From Spirosoma utsteinense (GTDB lineage Bacteria; Bacteroidota; Bacteroidia; Cytophagales; Spirosomataceae): 64,000 nucleotides of DNA. The position numbers were made by a program, and so were the translations under genes. Of this stretch, positions 59,141 to 64,000 are shown in pieces (position 1 is the first letter of the stretch; every line of letters starts with the position of its first letter). The notes below the pieces were generated by a model. It saw only the letters and a list, made by a program, of their open reading frames with translations. It made no database searches and was not told the DNA's origin. The stretch is taken from positions 62,001 to 126,000 of the forward strand of contig NZ_VFIA01000008.1 in NCBI RefSeq assembly GCF_014282275.1, read 5' to 3'.

Positions 59141-59210
59141 TGGGTTGTTCGCCAGAACGGATCAACACCACCGGCATTCCGGGCAGTTCATAGTCTTTTA
59201 GCTCAATCAT
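59094..59210 (-). CDS. Possible 38-residue leader ORF overlapping the exonuclease start
   Basis: ATG at 59210 opens a 38-codon frame (IELKDYELPGMPVVLIRSG and on) ending at TGA 59094-59096, 47 nt inside the exonuclease gene in another frame. A TACTTTTG -7 element lies 26 nt before its ATG, so both frames would share one transcript. It may couple translation, or be chance. There is no family match. Confidence 0.3.
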   Translation of the reverse strand: MIELKDYELPGMPVVLIRSGEQPNVGKSAQTIFRVLHR

Positions 59211-59236
59211 ACAACTAAAAACTAAGTACAAAGGTG

Positions 59237-59244
59237 CAAAAGTA
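59237..59244 (-). promoter_or_regulatory. Candidate -7 element upstream of exonuclease
   Basis: TACTTTTG on the minus strand. The ATG of the leader frame follows 26 nt later and that of the exonuclease 96 nt later. No well-spaced TTG was found upstream. Confidence 0.4.
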
Positions 59245-59286
59245 GCGCTCCACCTGACAATGCGATGCGCTGGTACCGAAAAAACG

Positions 59287-60810
59287 TTAGCGTGAGGCCT
59301 GCAACGGACGGGACCTGACCGGTTGCTTATCCAGACTGGATAGACCCGGCCGGATTACGATGCCCTCCCGGATTAGCCGAAGCGTATAGGCCAGTACGTA
59401 ATCGCGGTTGGTGAGCACGTCGTCGTAGGTGCGGGTGACCGTAAAATCCGGCTCGACCGTGAATCCATTGGCCCGGTCGGCACCAACCGAATGGATCAGT
59501 TTCTTGAGCGGGATACGCACCTGCATCCGCGAGTTAGGGAGTGTAACCGTTTTAAAATGACCCGCAAAATCGCCCCAGTAAGCACTGCCACTGGCTTCGC
59601 CAACAAACGTCCCCATACCCGCATCGAGCGTTTTGGCCAGCACCGACGTAGCCGCCGAAAACGAGGCCCCATTCATCATGAAATACAGGTTGCCGGTAAA
59701 CGCCTTCCGGTGATAGGGCCGGTAGCGGTGGCGCGCCGACCGGCTGACGAAGCCTCCCGACCGGGTGGAACGGTATCGCATGCTGAAATTCAGCGCCGAC
59801 AGGGGGTTCCAGCGGGTAACGAGTTCGGCGCGGGCCGCGCTCTTCATTTCTTCATGCTCCATGACCGAAAACGAACCGGGCATCCAGTACCGTAACAACC
59901 GGGCCGAGTTCATGACAATGCCGCCCCCGTTTCCCTGCATGTCGACCACTAAATTCTGGATATTCTGGCGTTTTATCGCCCGAAACGACTGCTTGAGCCG
60001 CCGGTTGAAGGCCCACTGGAACGGGTCCATTTTCTTGACGCCCATGAAAGAAGATACCCGCAGCACGGCCGTTCGGGTCAGCGAATCGACAACGCGGACC
60101 GACAGGTTGGGGCGGGTGTCGAGTTCATATTGGTACCGCTTGTGTAATGTGGCCCGGAAACTGTTGAGCGTTGAGCAGCGTACGCGGGTTTGCCGGATAA
60201 GCGTATCGGCGGTCGACCGGTAGGTAATGCTGATCGAATCGGCAGAGCCGAACCAGGCCGCGTAATAATCGGCAAACTGCACCAGGCTCCACTGCCGCCG
60301 ACCGGTGAGGTTGTCGCCGTCGGAGCCGGAATGGTCGTATTCCATCAACTCCCGGTGAAGATCGGCCACCGGGCGGTTATTGATGGTCAGCAGTTCGGCA
60401 CCCCGCTTCAGGCTGGTGTCGGCCGAAACGTTATGGCTGATAAAATATTCGTCGCCAACGGGACGGATAAAAAACGGAATGAACCGCGTTGACCGGCCAA
60501 TAAAATTTTTGCGGTGGTTCAGGTTCGTGTGCCCGTCCTTGAGGGCCGTAACGAGCGGACTGACGTGATGAAAGAACGCCAGGTAATCCATAGGGGCCGT
60601 CAGCCGATTGTAGAGTGAATCGTACAGCTGCTCCATCCGAAACTGGGGCGTGTAGAAACCCATTCCGGGGTGTAGCAGATCGAGCTTTCGCTTGAGGAAA
60701 CCAAGGTCCTGACGGGCCTCAACGGGGGTGATGGTCTGGGCAACTGTCAGCGGCTGATGCAGCCCGATAGACATAGCAATCAACAAAAGAATTCGAACGG
60801 GAGTCTTCAC
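59287..60810 (-). CDS. S41-family peptidase, exported
   Basis: A 507-residue protein with a signal peptide (KTPVRILLLIAMSIGLHQPL); the start is GTG at 60810. An N-terminal helical part with FLKRKLDLLHPGMGFYTPQF and ALKDGHTNLNHR leads to a small PDZ-like region (FISHNVSADTSLKRGAELL, INNRPV). The C-terminal tail-protease fold shows LVVDMQGNGGGIV and the nucleophile-containing MNGASFSAATSVLAKTLD, as in C-terminal processing peptidases. It is expected to act in the periplasm or at the surface on unknown proteins. Confidence 0.88.
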   Translation of the reverse strand: MKTPVRILLLIAMSIGLHQPLTVAQTITPVEARQDLGFLKRKLDLLHPGMGFYTPQFRMEQLYDSLYNRLTAPMDYLAFFHHVSPLVTALKDGHTNLNHRKNFIGRSTRFIPFFIRPVGDEYFISHNVSADTSLKRGAELLTINNRPVADLHRELMEYDHSGSDGDNLTGRRQWSLVQFADYYAAWFGSADSISITYRSTADTLIRQTRVRCSTLNSFRATLHKRYQYELDTRPNLSVRVVDSLTRTAVLRVSSFMGVKKMDPFQWAFNRRLKQSFRAIKRQNIQNLVVDMQGNGGGIVMNSARLLRYWMPGSFSVMEHEEMKSAARAELVTRWNPLSALNFSMRYRSTRSGGFVSRSARHRYRPYHRKAFTGNLYFMMNGASFSAATSVLAKTLDAGMGTFVGEASGSAYWGDFAGHFKTVTLPNSRMQVRIPLKKLIHSVGADRANGFTVEPDFTVTRTYDDVLTNRDYVLAYTLRLIREGIVIRPGLSSLDKQPVRSRPLQASR

Positions 60811-60909
60811 TATAAGTTACGGTATAAAGCCAATCTATCGGCTTCGTAGTTAATCCGTGAATATAGAAAGGCCCCAAACTATTGTCAAGCAAAATTGTTT
60901 AGGATACGA

Positions 60910-61365
60910 TTAAAATTTTGTTTGTTCCTGATTTGGCAGAACCAGCCGCAGCAATCCATACCCAACCAATCCGCTTGGTCCCAGAATAAAACACAGGACC
61001 ATACACGGAATAAGCCAGCCATGATGGATACTCCTCGACTGCCCGTCGCGCAGGATATAGCTCCCCGCCACCAGATCGAAGGCCAGGTAGTGGATCCATC
61101 CGGCCAGGGCGGCTTCTTTCTGGCCACCCCCCATCAGCGACATAACGCCCTGCAAGGTGCTGAACGCCCCGAAATCGAGCGTTGCGCCGTTGCCCGCTAC
61201 CGGTGCTCCAAACAGCCAGTACAGATACATGACGCCCAAAATCATAGGAACAGGCAGCCGTTGAGTCAGCAGCTGTGTCATACGCCAGCGCGGAGCCACG
61301 ATCATCATAATCCACTGGGGCAGCACCAGCAGGTTGGCATACTGAAAAGCGGTTTCCGGGGTCAT
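60910..61365 (-). CDS. ABA4-like family protein (DUF4281)
   Basis: A 151-residue membrane protein with four helices. The family motif GWIHYLAFDLVAGSYI followed by HGWLIPCMVLCFILGPSG is clear. Plant ABA4 is needed for neoxanthin formation; bacterial relatives have unknown chemistry and are often near photolyase or carotenoid genes. Here it is divergent from a photolyase gene (71 nt between starts), which hints at shared light-dependent control. Confidence 0.88.
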   Translation of the reverse strand: MTPETAFQYANLLVLPQWIMMIVAPRWRMTQLLTQRLPVPMILGVMYLYWLFGAPVAGNGATLDFGAFSTLQGVMSLMGGGQKEAALAGWIHYLAFDLVAGSYILRDGQSRSIHHGWLIPCMVLCFILGPSGLVGYGLLRLVLPNQEQTKF

Positions 61366-61436
61366 GCGTGCGTTGATTTCGGGTGGGTGAAGCTAAACAA
61401 ATATATAGTACAGTCGATTGTATCAGACCTGAAACC

Positions 61437-63122
61437 ATGATCCATCGCCCGGCCCTCGACATTCTCTGGTTCAAGCGCGACCTGCGCCTGCGCGACCATG
61501 CCCCGCTACAGGCGGCCATAACAGCGGGCACGGGCGTTCGGAAACGGCCGCTGCTGCTGCTCTACTGTTTTGAACCTTCAGTCATCGCCGACCCGAATTA
61601 CGACCCACGTCACTGGCGGTTCGTGCGGGAATGCCTGGCCGACCTGAACCAGCAACTGGCAACGCTGCCCACGCCACCCGACCACCCGCCGGCTGAAGCG
61701 AGTCTGGTCCACGAATGGCTGCCGTTCGAGTTCGACGATGAACCCGACCCAACACCCCCTGAAACAGGCCCGCCAGCCGTTTGGGTTTTTCACCGCGAAG
61801 TACTGGACGTGTTGAAGGCGTTGCAGGCCCGGTTCACCATTAACACCCTTTTCTCGTATGAGGAAACCGGTCTGAAAGTGACCTACGACCGCGACAAGGC
61901 CGTTGCGCAGTTTTGCCGCGACGAGGGGGTTGCCTGGCAGGAATTTCAAAGTAATGGCGTGATCCGTCGCCTGAGAAACCGCGACACCTGGGCCGACGCC
62001 TGGCAGCAAACCATGCGTGCCCCGCAGCAGCATCCCGACCTGAGCCGCTGGTATCCGGCCAACCTGCCCGACAGCTGGTATCAGGCAGCGCGCGGCCCCG
62101 ACCTGCCCGCCGACTGGCTGGCACCGAACGCCCTGTTCCAGCCCGGTGGCGAACACAACGCCTACCGTTACCTGAACAGCTTTCTGACCGAGCGCATCGC
62201 CCTGTATGCTGCCTCCATTTCAAAGCCGCTAGCCAGTCGCCGGGGGTGCAGCCGGGTATCGCCCTACATCGCCTGGGGCTGTCTGAGCATCCGGCAGGTG
62301 TACCAGGCGCAGGCACTGGCCGCCAAACAAACGGCCCTACCCGGCTTGGGGAGGCAGTTCAATGCGTTTGCCTCCCGGCTGCGGTGGCATTGCCACTTCA
62401 TTCAGAAATTCGAAGGGGAAGACCGGATGGAGTTCGAGAATGTAAATCGCGCTTTCGATGGCATCGAAAAGAACGAAAACGCCAGCCAGTATGCGGCCTG
62501 GCGGGACGGGAAAACGGGTTACCCGCTCGTCGACGCCTGTATGCGCTGCCTGACCGCCACCGGCTATATCAACTTCAGGATGCGCGCCATGCTGACGTCG
62601 TTCCTGACCCATCATCTTCTGCAACACTGGCAGGAGGGCGGCTGGCATCTGGCCCGGATCTACACCGATTTTGAGCCGGGCATCCATTACGCCCAGATTC
62701 AGATGCAGGCGGGCATGACGGGGACCAACACCATCCGGATTTACAACCCGGTGAAACAGTCGCAGGACCACGATCCGCAGGGCATTTTCATCCGGCAGTG
62801 GGTACCGGAGCTGGCTAAGTGCCCCGTCGCCTACATCCATGAGCCATGGACGATGCCGCCCCTGGAGCAGGCTATGTACCATTTTCAGGTCGGTGTCGAC
62901 TATCCCGACCCTGTTGTAGACATCATGATCTCGGCCCGCGAAGCGCGCCTGAAACTTCACCAGCCCCGCAAGACCAGGACGGGAGAGGAAGAAAAAGAAC
63001 GCATTCTGAAGAAACACGCGATACCCCAGTCCGACCGGTCGAAAGACGATGGCGGGCGAAAAAAACCAAAAAAGTCGGCGACGGGGAAGGCGTCAGCAAA
63101 AAAGATAGCAGCCAAGGGCTGA
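61437..63122 (+). CDS. Cryptochrome/photolyase-family flavoprotein
   Basis: The ATG at 61437 is preferred; a GTG at 61383 opens a longer but unlikely N-terminus. The 561-residue product has an N-terminal alpha/beta antenna-binding domain ([16 protein letters not shown] at 8-23) and a C-terminal FAD domain with [50 protein letters not shown] and [14 protein letters not shown]. It would repair UV dimers or act as a light receptor. The last 60 residues are a Lys-rich, disordered-looking tail that ordinary photolyases lack. Divergent from the ABA4-like gene. Confidence 0.92.
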   Translation: MIHRPALDILWFKRDLRLRDHAPLQAAITAGTGVRKRPLLLLYCFEPSVIADPNYDPRHWRFVRECLADLNQQLATLPTPPDHPPAEASLVHEWLPFEFDDEPDPTPPETGPPAVWVFHREVLDVLKALQARFTINTLFSYEETGLKVTYDRDKAVAQFCRDEGVAWQEFQSNGVIRRLRNRDTWADAWQQTMRAPQQHPDLSRWYPANLPDSWYQAARGPDLPADWLAPNALFQPGGEHNAYRYLNSFLTERIALYAASISKPLASRRGCSRVSPYIAWGCLSIRQVYQAQALAAKQTALPGLGRQFNAFASRLRWHCHFIQKFEGEDRMEFENVNRAFDGIEKNENASQYAAWRDGKTGYPLVDACMRCLTATGYINFRMRAMLTSFLTHHLLQHWQEGGWHLARIYTDFEPGIHYAQIQMQAGMTGTNTIRIYNPVKQSQDHDPQGIFIRQWVPELAKCPVAYIHEPWTMPPLEQAMYHFQVGVDYPDPVVDIMISAREARLKLHQPRKTRTGEEEKERILKKHAIPQSDRSKDDGGRKKPKKSATGKASAKKIAAKG

Positions 63123-63141
63123 CCGGCGCTGGATTACCAGC

Positions 63142-64000
63142 TTACGGGATCAACGCAGCAACCGTCTTCCGGTAGCGGTTGGTTTGCACACAATTGATGA
63201 GGAACGTGTTCAGGTTTTGCTGAAGCATACCCGACTCTGCGGGGGTGAGGTTATTGAAAAACACAACCAGCTCCGACCGGTTACCATCTTTCGTGGTCGC
63301 ATACAAGGCGTTGGTAAGCACGAACGCTGTCGATCCGCCTTTCATCCCAATGTGTTCATAAACCTGCCGATTACCGGAATTGACCGCAAATGGCCATTCC
63401 ATTATCTGGTCCAGGTACCCCTGAACGGCCGGTTTATAATAGGATCGCTTGCTCAGCTTCTGCATGACCGATGCGTATTCCTGCACGGTTGACGCCGTGA
63501 GCCGGTCTGACCATAGTTTTTGCAGATCCATATCTGGAAAGATGAACTCCTTTTTGAACGAACCGTCGACAACCTGCTTCAACCGCTGGTGAATGGCACC
63601 TGCCTGCGCTTCATAGGCCTTTGCCGACAACGCGCGAACCTGCTGAAGGGTAGCCTGTTTAGTAGCTGTCGAGTAGATCATCAAACCGGACACCATATAA
63701 ATCAGTCGTTCGTGTTTACGGAGCCCCAGTTCACGCAGGTTGGCGTTGATCGCATCCAGCCCCAACCGATCCATCAGGTATTCGGTGTTCGCGTTGGAGC
63801 TGTACCGGATCATCCCTTTTGCCACTTCCAGCAACGATACACTGTCTTTTTTGATAAGCGACTGAGCTAGCAGGTTTGCTTTCCACTGTGGATGTGCGTC
63901 CCCGTCGGTGTTGAGCAGATAGTACCGGTCGGTGTCGGCAATAGGAATCAGTTCATTGGCCTTTATCTTGCCCGTAGCAGCCTGTTTGGCAAATTCGATG
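63142..64000 (-). CDS. Serine hydrolase (beta-lactamase/transpeptidase fold), N-terminus outside window
   Basis: The minus-strand frame is open through the right edge: it reads through position 64000 with no stop, so the start is outside. About 285 residues are visible. Within the class A beta-lactamase-like fold the second motif is seen as YSSNANTEYLMDRLG (S-x-N) and the third as HIGMKGGSTAF (K-G-G in place of KTG). The SxxK active-site motif lies beyond the edge. It may be a beta-lactamase-like carboxypeptidase or esterase. It is convergent with the photolyase gene, 19 nt away. Confidence 0.82.
   Translation of the reverse strand, partial: IEFAKQAATGKIKANELIPIADTDRYYLLNTDGDAHPQWKANLLAQSLIKKDSVSLLEVAKGMIRYSSNANTEYLMDRLGLDAINANLRELGLRKHERLIYMVSGLMIYSTATKQATLQQVRALSAKAYEAQAGAIHQRLKQVVDGSFKKEFIFPDMDLQKLWSDRLTASTVQEYASVMQKLSKRSYYKPAVQGYLDQIMEWPFAVNSGNRQVYEHIGMKGGSTAFVLTNALYATTKDGNRSELVVFFNNLTPAESGMLQQNLNTFLINCVQTNRYRKTVAALIP

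Noticed and set aside
1-64000. tRNA, rRNA, CRISPR, transposase and integrase genes
   Set aside because: No T-loop-like GGTTCGAATC in a cloverleaf context, no regularly spaced repeats, and no DDE, HUH or tyrosine-recombinase protein was seen.

Overview
This is about 64 kb of chromosome from a Gram-negative member of the Bacteroidota. Gene content points to Cytophagales, most likely a Spirosoma-like genus; that placement is inference. The signs are promoters of the TTG-N21-TAnnTTTG type, weak ribosome binding sites, a TonB receptor with a carboxypeptidase-regulatory N-domain next to a DUF4249 lipoprotein, a DksA/TraR-like protein without its zinc cysteines, a bacterial geranylgeranylglyceryl-phosphate synthase, and many signal-peptide and beta-barrel proteins. 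I saw no tRNA, rRNA, CRISPR array, transposase or prophage.

Layout. 1-6.9 kb: end of an acyl-CoA dehydrogenase, an AraC-type regulator, a minus-strand envelope group (holin-like protein, two-helix membrane protein, ether-lipid synthase, TonB C-domain protein), a DksA-like regulator, glutamate dehydrogenase and a phosphatidylserine decarboxylase. 6.9-15.2 kb: SMP-30 lactonase, GMC oxidoreductase, a polysaccharide O-acetylation pair (AlgI/MBOAT and AlgX-like) with a divergent SGNH esterase, an outer-membrane protein and an MgtC-family protein. 15.3-26 kb: uvrA, a secreted SASA esterase with DUF11 domains, and a PSCyt1/DUF1549/DUF1553 plus DUF1501 pair followed by an alpha/beta hydrolase. 26-30.5 kb: purH-plsC-gatC and a polysaccharide flippase. 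30.6-40.8 kb: a large FG-GAP/UnbV lipoprotein, a small membrane protein of 54 residues, DUF4249 and TonB receptor, two tandem PPK2 kinases, and msrA. 40.8-48.6 kb: a loosely packed stretch with a seven-repeat secreted protein, a GerW/YtfJ plus DUF2953-like pair, an apparently interrupted small gene and a PAS histidine kinase. 48.9-64 kb: a beta-barrel protein, a tight operon (LolA-like, exported YidD-like, two paralogous TPR/membrane proteins), a TM2 protein, prolyl oligopeptidase, a propeller-type sensor kinase, DEDDh exonuclease, S41 peptidase, an ABA4-like protein divergent from a photolyase, and a truncated serine hydrolase.

The most interesting items are: the four-gene, overlapping operon at 49.6-52.4 kb, in which every product has a signal peptide and one is a YidD relative; a family of hairpin repeats near 13.7 and 26.0 kb in which a base-pair swap preserves the stem; a near-perfect 53-bp-arm inverted repeat at 1400-1516 that contains the stop codons of both flanking genes; the sporulation-associated GerW/DUF2953-type pair in a non-sporulating lineage; and the stop-interrupted gene at 46.1-46.6 kb. 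Functions rest on motif recognition by eye; no database search was run.
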